From contig CM065388.1 of assembly GCA_033060915.1 (NCBI GenBank), forward strand, positions 22,714,501 through 22,778,500: a DNA stretch of 64,000 nt, read 5' to 3'. The notes under the pieces were generated by a model, which was not told the origin of the DNA, ran no database searches, and saw only the letters and a list, made by a program, of their open reading frames with translations. Both the position numbers and the translations under genes were made by a program. Source of the DNA: Euryodendron excelsum. Lineage: Eukaryota; Streptophyta; Magnoliopsida; Ericales; Pentaphylacaceae. Shown here piece by piece: positions 48,908-60,755 of this stretch (positions are counted from its first letter, which is position 1; each line of letters opens with the position of its first letter).

Positions 48908-51900
48908 TTTTTTAGGGGTAAAGGCCTCTATAGAGGTGACCCAGTGGACGGAAGGGATGGAATGTCCCTTTCATCCTTAGGGGATCAACCCTCATTCGGG
49001 ATCCTACTGGGGATAGGTGGTATGCCCCATATGCAGAGTTGACCTTGAGCATTAAATGCCTTTGTCCCATCCTCCTTAGTGACGTCGCTGGAGCATCTTA
49101 GGAGACCTCTCTCTCTCATTGTGGTAGGTTAAGAGAATCCCTTTGAGGAGAGAGAGAGGCATTGGCATCTTAACGATTCTATGAATCCTAACCTCCAGTC
49201 CACAAGTCCCTGATGGTCCCATATAAAGGGTCATAGCCAATTGGAGAGGTGCCATGACCTTATCCTTCGGTGGATCCTTGGGCTCTACTCAAGGCCAAGG
49301 ATCAAGGTTACTGGAGAATGTATCTTATGAATCCTCTAAGGCCAAGAGATCTAAGGTGATGGAAATCCTCGAAGGCGTAAGGCGGAGTCCTCCAAGCGAG
49401 GTTCCGTGGCGCTAGACTGGGGAGGCCCTGGAGCTTACCTCCAAGCGGGTTTGGGCTAAGGCACTACGTGCATTAGCCTAACCCGATGCGACGTGGTGGA
49501 ACTGATGGAGACGAAGACGTGTCTAATCACATGGGTTGTGACCCATGTACCTACATTAGCCTCCATGCACATGTGCTCAAATTACTAAGAGCACGTGAGC
49601 AGACAATTGTTCTATTATAGATATATGATGTGATGGTGCTTTGTAATCATATGGGTTGTGAACCATGTGTCCACATTTAACCCCTCTGCACACGTACTTA
49701 TCTTGTGAAAAATGCATGAGCAGATAGTTAGCTTGGTTTTTTTTTTTTTTTTGCTATTTTTTGTATTTATAGGATAATTGTCGCCCCTTTTTTTTCGATA
49801 GGTGAACGAGCATAAAAGTGGTACCAACAATATGCAGAGCTTAAAATATCCGAGAATGGAGTTTCTTCTGCTTGTGTTGTCACTTCTTCTGGTGATGTTG
49901 ATGGAACAATACAGGCTTCACTTTCAAGATTCCATGGCTTGGCTTATAAAAAGGGATCATACTCCTTTAAAAGTTCTTTAAGAGAGAGGAAGAGAGGTGG
50001 GGAGAGCTCTAAAGGAGCTTGAGGTGGTGTTTCTTCTTCAAGAGTTCTTTGAGAGAGAGGAAGAGACGTAGTGAGAGTGTTGAATGAGTTTGAATGGTGC
50101 TGAAGGATCTTTGAGTTTTAAGAGCTTATAAAGGTAAGATTTTATACTTTCCTCCTCTATTTCTCTTTTTTTGTTCGTAATTTTGGTTTTGTTGTAGATT
50201 TGAAAAGGGAGAAATTGTGGGTGGGTGGGTGGGTGGGTTAGGGAGATCGAGAAAAGTGGTGTTGGCTTTAGGGCCGAGGTGGTATGCTCGGGGGCGAGGG
50301 TGGGAGCCCTAGGGTAGATCGAGGGTGGGAAGCCTAGCTTCGGGGCTGGGGTGGACCACTAGCCGGGGGGGTCACTGGAGCCATGTGAGAGGAAGGTGGG
50401 TGAGTCGCCGGTGTGTCACGGGGAGGATGGGTGTTTGTAGCGAAGCCACTAGGCGTGGGTGAGGGCGCCTGGGGGCGTGAGGGTGTCGGGGGTCATCATG
50501 GTGGGTCGCTGGGGCGCCGCAGGAAGGGTGGGGTCTCACAGGAGGGGCGTGACGAGGGTGGGTCTCACGTGGAGGGGCACGATGATTGATAGGGTTGCAG
50601 GAGGGTCTTGCCAAGAGGGTTGGCGGCGTTACAGAGTTGCAACAAGGGGTTGCGGGTTCTGGGAAGCCGAGACGAGGGATAGGGGATCGCTTGGAGTTCA
50701 CGAAGGGCATTGGGGTTTTGCATAAAGGGCACGACAAGAGGGGGGGTGGATTTCGTCGTTTCTTAGTATCACTATGCTGCCCTTGTGCTTTTGCGCTACT
50801 GCTGTTTCGCTTTTTTTGGGGGGGCTGGGGTCACTAGAGAGGCACGAAGGGAAGGGGGGTCGCGGGGCTGTCGCAAAAATGCTGGAATTTTGCGAGAGTG
50901 GCACGACAGGTCGCTAAAGGGGCGTGAAGGGAAGAGGAGGTCACAAGACTATGGTGAAAATGGTGGAGTTTCACGACAAGTCGCTAAATAGGCACGAAGA
51001 GAATGGGGGGCGCTGGGCCTTGCGTTGCTGCTACGCACCATTGTCGTGGGGTTGGGTCGCGGGCTTTTTTTTATTTCATATGAACCTGAAAACTTTGTTT
51101 CTTGTAGGTGTTGGAGATGGCCGGGGTTGGTGCTTCCAGAGGCGGTGGGAATTCAAACATTCCAATAGTGGATCTGATTACTGAAGTCAGTTTATGCAAG
51201 ACTTTTGACTTCCGCATTGATGGGCACCCAGTTAAGAGTGGGATTTGGTTCATGGCTTCTAGCTTCCGGTGCAACGTTTTTTAGGATGTTTGCCATACTT
51301 TTGTGCTAAAACATAGAATGACAAGGGAAGTTATGCTTATGGAGAATGAGGCGCGTACTAGTGATGAATGGGTCCCTTAGGCTCCTGCTATTGCTCGCTT
51401 ATGTATGGAATGTGGGGATTATTTTTATTCTTTTCTGCATTACAAGTGCCAGATGTCTCCTCCGGATGGGACGGATAGTTGAATCAATGATATTTTAGAG
51501 ACTTCGGCATGCCTAAATTTGTTACTCTCTGCCAATATTTTGGATATAATCAGGGCTACTGCTAAATTAAAACTTGGCAAGGATACTGCAGCGTTGGATT
51601 TCCTTCTTCCTTATTGGGACTCGAATTGTCATACTTTTATTACTGCGTTTGGGGGGATTGGTCCCACTTTGGAGGATATTTGTTCCTTACTGTATCTTCC
51701 TATTTTTGGCGTTTACTTGGAAGTTTCCATGTCTATCGAGGTGGAGGAATGTCTTAGGATTCTTATTCATGGGTTTGCTATGTCCAAAAAGCTGGAGGGA
51801 GGTGGCAACCCTACAAAGAACACGTTCCGTGGGTGGATTAAGTATTGGCGATGTAATTCCAAACCTGATGGTAAGCATCATCTGGCCGTCTATCTGGTGT

Positions 51901-54900
51901 GCTGGCTGTCTAAATTGATTTTTTTGGGTTCTCCAATTGACGGGGTGTGCTCTCATTTGTTCGGGTTGGCCGCTAGATTGAGGTTGGGACAACCCGTTAG
52001 TTTAACACCGATGGTCTTGGGTACTCTTTATGCTCAACTCGATCTCGTTAGTGATGGGATTGCCACTTCTGTCGGGGTGATTCAACGTGACTACTTATGT
52101 CATCACTCCCTTTTGCAAATGTGGTTGTATGAGAAATTTCGCAGCTTTGCTGCACTCCCTAGTGATCTTCTGACCACTGTTGCCGAGCCTACGATGTTTC
52201 GAACCTTTCGTTGGATGGGTGTGAATGCGAGATGTAATTTGGCTACTGTTTTTTATCGTGAGGCGGAATATTGTTGGAGGCCTTATTTAGAGGAGATTTT
52301 TGGAGTTCGCCCCATTATTGACTATCATGGCTTTCGCCATCAGGTAGGTGAAGTTGTTGGTCATGATGTACATTTGTGGGCTAGTTGGATTTTCCCCTTT
52401 TATCTTCCAGCTCTGACCAATGAGGGGATATTAACTTATGTTAGTATTATCTTGCTCGAATGGCTTGGCAATTTGGTTTCAATCAGGGCGCCATGGGTTT
52501 GTGGCCGGATGGGGAGCTATCTACGGTGTTTACTCCTTTTCTTCTTCATCAGGGAGTGTTGACGTTCGATCAATCCGACATCGAGGTTTGTTGCATGCCT
52601 CCTCGATCTCGGAAAGGCGATTAAACTTTTTGGGCAAAACTTTCTTGGAGGCATACTCTGAAGGATTTTGAAGCCTACACACAAGACTTTGCTAGTAGCA
52701 TACAAGCTTGCTTGGCCCTAAAGGATGATCAAGCATTGATCTCTTGCAAGAAATGTCGCAAGGATGACGCTTCTGGGCCCTTTTGTCGATTTTGGCAAGC
52801 GTTCGAGTTTAACAGGATTGAGGAGGTAGTCCTTTATGGGTTGAAGAATAAAAGGAGGAAGCGGGCACCTAGGACTTCAGGTAGGAGGATTTCAACATCT
52901 TTAAAGAGAATTTGCTCAATAGTACCCTACTCATCCCCTGTGTTATTTTATTTCAACATGTTTGAGCGTTAAAAGTGTCCCCCCTTTTTTGTGCACAGGC
53001 ATCTGTGCAAGGTGGTAGCATTATTAGAGCAGGTGGCACCCTTGATATGGCTCTGGCTTCTGATTGGTCAGGTAGCAAAGTTCCTCGTTATAGGAAGGAC
53101 AAGGGGCTTATGACGCAGCCTCCTTCAAAGCTCAAGAGTTCAATTGCATTGGAGAATGATGATGGTGATGTGGATGGTGACGAGGGAGAGGAGGGTGGTT
53201 CAGATGATGGGGAGGCTTTAGAGAGTGTTGATACCTACTCTACATCTCTTGCTGAGAAAGGTCATGATTGAGTCCTATTCCTCGGGCGATAGTGTTTTCG
53301 TCGTCGGGTGGTGGTGCTTTGCCGTCTGTTACTTGTCTTGAGTCTGGAGGTAGGACGGGGGCTTTTACTCAACCAAGCTCTAGGGCTTTTGAAGGTATGA
53401 GCTCACAGCGGTTTAGGTTTGCAAAAGCCACTTTGTCATTGCAACGGTTTGGATTTACAAGGGCTCCTTTGCCGCCTCAACAGTTTAGATCTACAGGGGC
53501 TGGTTCTGCTCAGTTTCTTGAGGGTACTTCGCGGGAGGCCATAATTGGCCCATTTTCAACGACTTGTGGCATTACTGGGACTGCATCGTTTGGCACTACG
53601 AGCGCCCCTCTACATTGGGCAGGCGGGGAAGTTCTTCCTCCACATGTTCAATGGCCTTTGAGTGGTATTGTAGAAGGTGTTCATCATGCAAGTGGTGGCA
53701 TGGTAGCACCACCGGTATCGCACCCTCTGGAGACTGTTGCAGAGAGTAACTATCCAGCAAGTAACAGCACGGTTATAGGTCAGTTCCTTGCAGCAATCAT
53801 TGGAGTTTATCGCGAAGGGTAGTTGACAGGTGGATAATGACATAGTAATGGAGGTGAGTTCTTTGCAGCCGCCATTGCAGCTACCGCTAGAGATCGTCAT
53901 GGAGGGTACTCATGTAGGAGGCGACGTGGCAACGGGGGTCGGTTCTTTCTAGTCACTTGTATAGCAATCCCTGGAGATTATCGCGGAGGATACTTAGACT
54001 GGTGGCAACATGGTAGCGGGAGTTGGTTCTTTGCAGGCACTAGTGCGGCGATCCTTGGAGGTTGTTTTGGAGGATACTCGTCAGGGGGATGACGTGACGC
54101 AAGTGGAGGTTAGTTCGTCATGATTAGAGTTCAAGATGTCATCATGAATATGTCCCCTGGCGAGGGAAGCTACTGGGAAATGGGAGGTTAGTGACGACCC
54201 TAACTCTGTGAGGAGCATGATGTCACCGGTTGTGTAGAACCGGACGTGCTTTTCTCTAGTTTGGAAGATCCTTGCCTTGGGATGTTGCATAGGGTGTACT
54301 TTAGACAGCCGAGTACCTTCGCCCGTGCTTATAGGGGAGTGCTAGGTTCTTGGCAAGAAATTTGAGGATTTGGGGAGATATGTTGCTATCTGTGGACTAG
54401 CCTGACGTTTCAGTTCTGGAGGTTGGATTTGTTAAGGACTTGCTACAGTGTACATGAAATCTGGGATGAGCAGAGATTACAACAGTTGCGTACTCACGCA
54501 AGGCTAAAGGAGAATTGAGGCTAAACTTGCTCCAGTTAAAGCAGAGACGTTGAAGCTCCAGCAAGCTTTGGAGGCATTGGCCGTGGAGGGTTGAAACATC
54601 GTGGCCTCGGCAAAATTTGTCAGAAGACCACTAGGGAGTAGAGCAAAGCTGCGAAATCTATCATACAACCACATTTGCAGAAAGAGAGTGGCGGCATAAG
54701 TAGTCACGTCTAATCACTCGACAAAAGTGGTAAGCCCATCATTAACGAGATCAAGTCAGGCATAAAGAGTACCCAAAAACATCGGTGCTAAACTAACGAG
54801 TTGTCCCAAACTCAATATAGCGGCCAACCCGAACAAATGAAAGCACACCCTGTCAATTGAAGGACCCATGAAAATCAGTTCAGAAAGCCAACACACCAGA

Positions 54901-57900
54901 TAGGCAGCTAGATGATGCTTACCATCAGGTTTGGAACTACATCGCCAATACTTAATCCATCCATGGAACGTATTCTTCACAGGTTTGCCACCTCTCTCCA
55001 CCTTTTTGAACATAGTAAACCCATGAAGAAGAATCCTAAAACATTCCTCCACCTCGATAGACATGGGAACTTCCAAGTCAACACCAAAACAAAAAGATAC
55101 AGCAAGGAACAAACATCCTTCGGAATGGGACCAATCCCCCCAAATGTAGAAATAAAAGTACGACAATCCGAGTCCTAACAAGGAATAAGGAAATCCAATG
55201 CCACGGTATGCTTGCAAAGTTTTAATTTAGCAATAGCCCTGATTATATCTAAAATACCGACAAAGAGTAACAAACCTCAACACGCCGGAGTCCCCAAAAT
55301 ATCATTGGTCCACCTATCCATCCCATCTGGAGGAGACATTTGACACTCGTAATACAGAAAGAATAAGGATAATCCTCACGTTCCATGCATAAGCGAGCAA
55401 TAGCAGGAGCCCGAGGAATCCACTCAACACTAGTACGTGCCTCATTCTCCATAAGTATAACTTCTTCCGCATTCTATCTGGTAGCACAAAAGTATGACAA
55501 ACACCCCAAAAAATGTCACCCCAGAAGCAAGGAGCCCTAAACCAAATCCCACTCTCAACTGGGTACCCATCACTCTAAAAGCCAGAAATCTTGCACGAGC
55601 TGACTTCGGTAATCAGATCCACTACTGGAATGTTTGAATTCTCACCACCTCCGGAAGCACCAACCCTGGCCATCTCCAACACCTACAAGAAACAAAGCCT
55701 TCAAGTTCGTATGAAAGGGAAAAAAAGGCAACCCAACCCTGCGACAATTTTTCGCAGCAACAGCAAGGCCCCTCATTCTCTTCGCACCCCTTCAGCGACC
55801 TCTAGCACCACTCCCACGAAACCTCACCATTTTGCCACAACCCCGCGATCCCCCCATCCCTTCGCGCCTCTCCAGCGACCCTGGTCCTAAAAAAAAAAAA
55901 AAAAACCGAAATAACAGCAGCGCAAAAAGCACAAGGGCAACACTATGACGCCAAGCAACGACAAAATCCACCCCCCCACCCCACCCCACCCCCCTATTGC
56001 GCCCTTCCCACGAAACCCTAAACCCCCTTCGTGAACTCCCAGTGACCCCTCATCCCTCGTCGCGGCTTCCCAATGCCTCAAACCCCTCGTCGCGACTCTC
56101 CAAACGCTGCCAACCCCTCGATAGGACCCTCCTATGACCCTATCACTCATCGCGCACCTCCAAACCGCGACACCCTCGTGCCTCCAGGCGCCCTCACCCA
56201 CTCCTAGTGACTTCGCTGCGTATACCCACCCTATCGCAACACACAAGCGACCCACCCACTTCCCTCTCGCATAGGTCCAGCGACCCCCCTCGGCCCCCGG
56301 GGCACGGTCGATGATCCACCCCAACCCCAAACCTAGGCTTTCCCACCCCCCATCTACCCCAGCGCTCCCACCTCTCGCCCCGACAAACCACCCCAGCACC
56401 ACTTTTCACAATCTCACCCACCCACCCACCCACCCATCCAAAGTTTCTCTCTTCCCAAATCTACAACAAAACCAAAATCATGAACCAAAAAAAAAGAGGC
56501 AAAAGAGGAAAGAATAAAATTTTACCTTAGGAAGCTCTTGAAACTCAAAAATCCTACATCACCATTCAAACTCGTTCAACACTCTCACTACCTCTTTTCC
56601 TCTCTCTCAAATAACTCTTGAAGAAGAAACACTACCTCAAGCTCCTTTAAAGCTCTCACCACCTCTCTTCCTCTCTCTCAAACAACTCTCGAAGAAAGAA
56701 TATGACCCCCTTTTATAAGCCAAGCCATGAAGTCTTGAAAGTGGAGCCTGTACTGTCCCATCAACATCGCCATAAGAAGTGACATTACAAGCAAGAGAAA
56801 CACCATTCTGAGATATTTTAACCTCTACATATTGCTAGTACCACCTTTGTGCTCATTCGCCTACTCAAAAAAAAAAAGTGGACGATAATTATCCTACAAA
56901 TACAAAAACCAACACAAAAAACCAAAGCTAACTATCTGCCCACGCACTTTCCACAATATAAGTACGTGCGCAGAAGGACTAAATGTGGGCATATGGTTCA
57001 CAACCCATATGATTACAAAGCACCATCACATCAGATATCTATAATAGAACAATTGTCTACTCAAATACTCTCAGTAATTCGAGGACGTGCGTAGGGGGGC
57101 TAATGTAGGAACATAGGCCATAACCCATGCGATTGGACATGTCACCATCTCCATCAATACCACCACATCGCATCGAGGCTAACCACGTCGCATCGGGTCA
57201 AGCTAACACATGCAGTGCCTTGGCCCAAACCCACTTGGAGGCAAGCTCCAGGGCCTCCCCGGTCTAATGCCAAGGAACCTCCCTTGGAAGACCTCACCTT
57301 ACACTCTCGAGGATCTCCATCACCCGAGGTCACCTTGCCCTTGAGGATCTCCATTACCTTGGATATCCTCGCCTTAGAAAATCCTTAAGATAGATTCTCT
57401 AGCAACCATGAACTTTGGCCCTTGAGCAGAGCTCAAGGATTCACCCAAGCATAAGTCATGGCACCTCTCTAGTTGGTCATGACCCTCCATACGGGACCAT
57501 CAGGGACTTATGGATTGGAGGCTAAGATCTATGGGATTGTCAAGATGCTAATCTCTCTCCTCAAAGGGATCATCTTGACCTACCACAATGAGAAAGAGAT
57601 CTCCCAAGATGCTCCAGCAACGTCACTAAGGAGGATGGGACAAAAACATTTAATGCCCAAGGTCAACTCTGCATCCGAGTATTTCACCTACCCACAGCCG
57701 GATCTTGGACGCAGGGTAGATCCCCTGAGCACGAAAGGGACATTCCATCCCTTCCCTCCACTAGGTCACCTATATTAAAACCTTCACCCCTCCTCATAAC
57801 AACACACCATCACACAATTATTCCATTAGTTGTCAAGAGCATCATCAAGACATTGAGAGTTCTAGCAAACTCACATTGCCTCTCCAGTTTTCTGCTCTCT

Positions 57901-60026
57901 CTCTCTTGGACTGCCATTGATCCTCCCCCTTTCGCTTTCTTCTTGGTTCGATAATCACTGAATCACTATAATACTTCCTAGAAGGTACACATACACCCAC
58001 GGCCTCTAAGGTCGCCCATAATAGCAAGCCACCAAAAATGACTCTCCCTTAATGTTCTATATTCAGCATTTCTGGAAGAAAACAATGACTCTCATGGCAT
58101 TTGTTTTATACTCCGGGGAGTTTTACATAATTTCAAGTATTCTGGCTATTTTGGTTGTTCAAGCTGGAAAAAAAGGTCTTAGGAATTTTTTTTACCACTT
58201 CGTGTTCTTATATATGCTAGAGGGAATTTTAGAAACAATTATGGAATGGGTTTCTTTTTATAAAACCAAAAAAAAAGCCTAATTGGTATATCATACTCAT
58301 CTCCTCATTATTTACAAAACCTTGAAGACCTACGTTACATGGACTCGAATGCAAGTGTCAAGTGTGGGTATGTGTGTAAGAGTCGAATTCATCTATTTTT
58401 CATGTTCAAAGACACAGGACATATTTTATATTTCTTAAATACTTTTAAACTAACTTATGCATAAAATGAGAGTCTTATGCACAGCTATGAAGCAAAGTCG
58501 ACCATGTAACCATAATCAATGGGTGCATGTCCAACTAGACATTCTAGACACATCACATATTCTTACTCAAGTGCTAAGTGTCCAATATAGGTACTTCACA
58601 AGTATAGAAAAGTCTATGTACCATAGCTAAAGACAACCAACATTAAGAAGCAGTAGAAAGGCATAATGATCAATCCAATGACCTTTCTTCTTCTTTCCCT
58701 TCTTTCTCTTATTCTTGTCTATGTTTTGAGAGCAAAGTGAATGTTTGAAAGTTGACCCATTCATTTGATGTAGACAAAAATTTTACCAAGGGACTGCTTT
58801 GCACTTGGAATGACAAAAGCCAAAAATTGATTTTCCAGATCATTTCCTTGTAAAACTCATGTTGAAGAGCATTTACCTGTTCGAATTTTGCTGAATCAAC
58901 GGAAGAACTATATGCATTTTGTTCATTTATGCTCATCAGGTCAGCAAAGGACTCTTCCTTGTTTTTCCTCTTTCAACTACATTCCATTTTTTATTCTTCC
59001 TATAAAGGGATTTTTCATTTTTTAAGCTGCTATGTGTCTTGAGTAGGTTTTCTAATAGTTCATGCTGCAACTTATAAGCCAATCAGTTAGGAATTTCCAG
59101 CTGGAAAGGAAAAAAAAATCTAGGCATGCTCTAGTGCCAAAAGGTATTCTCTTTGGAGGATTGAATCAGTAGTCTTTCTGATAAATGGACCAGCTACATA
59201 ATAGTTTAGTAAGACACCTTGGAAAAACATTTTAGCAAGGTTTCTTCTTAAGGAAATTATCCATACAAAATTAACTGATCCCGCACCTGACGAATTCTTG
59301 GTTAGCATTTGGGAGTACATATGAAAGCCGTTCATGATATGAACATTTTGTGCAAACTTACGTGTTTGTTAATGTATCACTGTTAGTCTGTTACTTCTCA
59401 TAGCACATATCAAAGCTATTTATATATCCAATGCAAGGGAATTTGAAACTCCACGTCAAATGGGTCAGGAACCAGAATCTTCATCACAATTAAGAAAAAA
59501 TGCCTACTGATACCATATTTAGACTCACCTCCAAAAGCCTCCCCAATGCACTGCAGTCCCATACACACACCAAACAAAGGTACAATAGGTCCAAGTTCCA
59601 ATACAGTTTGTAATGATATTCCTGAATCTTGAGGTGTACCTATAACAAGAGAAAAACTAGTTTATTATAATTTCTGAGATCAAAAGGAACGAAAAATGAA
59701 GCACAACCGGTAATGGTTACCTGGTCCTGGGGATATGAGCACTCCTCTGGGATTTTTTCTATAAAAATGACAAAGCAAAAGGAATTATGCACATAATCAC
59801 TAGCAAATCAAATAACCTACAGATATATATATACATGTATAATATATATGTTTACATGTATCCAGCACAAATCTTCAGCACCCAAAAGTGATAGCATCAT
59901 GTGCATGAATGAACAGACTAGACACACTTTTAAACTAAGAAACATAAAGTCTTACTTTTTCAGTTCATCCACAGAAAGCTCATCATTCCTGTAAACCTCA
60001 AAGTTACAACCCAGCTCTCCCATATA
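45194..60026 (-). CDS. ASB: Anthranilate synthase beta subunit (glutamine amidotransferase), 3' six exons
   Basis: Plastid glutamine amidotransferase subunit that supplies ammonia to anthranilate synthase alpha in tryptophan synthesis. Exons on the - strand: 60026-59956, 59758-59721, 59639-59529, 48065-47966, 46281-46146 and 45298-45194. They join in frame to 186 residues and a TAG. Readable landmarks are [33 protein letters not shown], the nucleophile loop [51 protein letters not shown], and [13 protein letters not shown] with the catalytic His/Glu. Every junction uses GT..AG and keeps phase. Exons for the transit peptide and the IDNYDSFTYNLCQ segment are not found up to 64000, so the 5' end is outside the window. 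The intron 59528-48066 is 11.5 kb because of a 9.4-kb insert. No coding defect is seen. Confidence 0.93.
46282..47965 (-). other. ASB intron, remaining sequence
   Basis: Intron between the GLFTGLS and PFTAGRYHS exons, with donor at 47965 and acceptor AG at 46283-46282. Besides the hAT-like copy at 46685-47045, it carries a partly duplicated stretch: 47070-47230 and 47290-47460 share 'CAACTCAACAAACTCT', 'CAGCTCTATC' and the run before 'TTTATAAAAAGAGGTGAA'. Nothing else is seen. Confidence 0.6.
46685..47045. mobile_element. Small hAT-like element in an ASB intron (copy 1)
   Basis: The ends CAATGTTACCTGGACT and, inverted, CTATGTTGCATAGACT match each other and the element at 58330. Flanking octamers AGTAAAAG and GATAAAAA agree at 5 of 8, with only A/G differences. 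No ORF. Confidence 0.55.
48590..52203 (+). repeat. Left arm of the inverted repeat
   Basis: About 3.6 kb. It matches the reverse complement of 54590-58016 along its length, for example 49601-49670 with 57050-56980. The arms differ by many substitutions and by a poly-T expansion at 48828-48905. A GC-rich, G-strand-biased part at 50220-51060 includes a (GGGT)n run at 50219-50238. Confidence 0.85.
48828..48905 (+). repeat. Poly-T run of 78 bases
   Basis: Seventy-eight consecutive T. The matching place in the right arm (about 57770) has only a short AT-rich stretch, so the run expanded after the arms separated, or it is partly a sequencing or assembly artefact. Confidence 0.85.
51117..54594 (+). 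pseudogene. Plant mobile domain (aminotransferase-like) protein, decayed
   Basis: From ATG 51117 a single frame runs to 52562 with only three stops (51282, 51378, 51480). It includes '[33 protein letters not shown]' split around 51615-51710 and 'FRGWIKYW', the typical N-terminal half of a plant mobile domain. The frame then shifts near 52440 to '[20 protein letters not shown]'. A likely intron is 52881-52998. Next come an acidic stretch ([19 protein letters not shown], about 53155-53215), tandem repeats (53650-54115) and a coiled-coil-like end, '[17 protein letters not shown]', with TGA at 54592-54594, just inside the right arm. Such proteins (MAIN/MAIL relatives) are often carried by plant transposons. 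This copy is dead. Confidence 0.75.
53650..54115 (+). repeat. Coding minisatellite of about 75-80 bp units
   Basis: Repeats of a unit like 'TTCTTTGCAGnCACT...GCGATCCnTGGAGnTnnT...GGAGGnTACT' recur about five times (starting near 53690, 53770, 53850, 53935 and 54020). In frame they encode a repeated SLQ-P-LEIV-EGT-GGD peptide at the C-terminal side of the mobile-domain pseudogene. Confidence 0.6.
54590..58016 (-). repeat. Right arm of the inverted repeat
   Basis: Reverse complement of the left arm. It contains the inverted 5' half of the mobile-domain gene: ORF 55217-54756 reading '[20 protein letters not shown]', and 54707-54504 reading '[14 protein letters not shown]'. It keeps Trp (TGG at 55508-55506) where the left arm has the stop at 51282, and TGG where the left arm has TGA at 51480, but has its own frameshifts. 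The outer end is at 58016. Confidence 0.82.
58330..58626. mobile_element. Small hAT-like element in an ASB intron (copy 2)
   Basis: 297 bp with ends CTACGTTACATGGACT and, inverted, CTATGGTACATAGACT. Flanking octamers TTGAAGAC (58322-58329) and CTAAAGAC (58627-58634) agree at 6 of 8. Same family as 46685-47045, also sharing internal 'GTGTCAAGTGTGGGT'-like sequence. Confidence 0.65.
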
Positions 60027-60755
60027 CTTCAAAATCAGGAAAACAGGGCATTAGTGTAACGCTCTTTCACTTAAGCAAACATAATAAATTGACAAAAAAA
60101 AATGATTTAAATAACAAAGAGTTCCCTTGTGCAATCTTTTTAATATCACAAGATTACTTCAGAATTACGTGCTCTCTTAATTCAAAAGATGTGGGGATAA
60201 GAGACAAGTTATAGCGGAGAATACAAGGGAAAGAGAAGAGATAAAAGTGAGTGTCCAGTTATTTTGAGGTGAAAAGTGTACAAATCTTTTTGAGGAAAAA
60301 AGAATGTCTTCGGTAAATTTGTCCTACTCCTCCAATGTTTCTTTGAATCTTGCCGTCTTCGGACAGAAATCCCTTCAGTTGAGACTAGAGATATGCTTAA
60401 TTCATTTTCCTTTTCTTTCCAAACATTTTCCTCTCTCCTTTGCTCATTGCAATCAACAGAAAGGAGCAGGTTGATTTTAACAAAAATCTATTTCCTTCTC
60501 CTTGCTTCCCTCAGTCCTAATGTAGTAAAACAACAAACAGTTTTCAGTTTTTTGCTTTAACAGGTAATCATTAATCATGCTAAGATGCCTCCCCAAAAAT
60601 AAATGACTAGTATGCTCATGAATGAAACCACAAAAACACTTCATAAAACTTTATTCAGATTTTTCTTTCTTTTAATGGACTCTTTCTAGGTGAGGTTCCC
60701 AGAAAACCTTACTGAGATTCTTAGTTCTATTTTTTTATTTCAACAAGTTTCCACA

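Larger units (their letters stand above)
48590..58016. mobile_element. Long inverted-repeat element carrying a plant-mobile-domain gene, inside an ASB intron
   Basis: The left arm (48590-52203) is the inverted copy of the right arm (54590-58016), with a 2.4-kb unique centre. The ends read GGCGACCTTAGAGGCCG in inverted orientation. Possible 8-bp duplications are CACAATAG (48582-48589) and CATAATAG (58017-58024). The left arm plus centre carry a pseudogene with a plant mobile domain; the right arm carries the inverted 5' half of the same gene. Long terminal inverted repeats plus a captured PMD gene suggest a Mutator-like element, but I see no transposase. An inverted duplication of a smaller element is the alternative. 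Confidence 0.7.

Noticed and set aside
48794..49042. 82-codon ORF with a long Phe run
   Set aside because: Created by the 78-base poly-T run; not a protein.
50372..50737. Pro/Arg-rich ORFs on both strands around 50.3-51.0 kb and 55.8-56.5 kb
   Set aside because: They arise from the strongly strand-biased GC-rich segment in the inverted-repeat arms. Open frames on both strands with low-complexity composition suggest chance.
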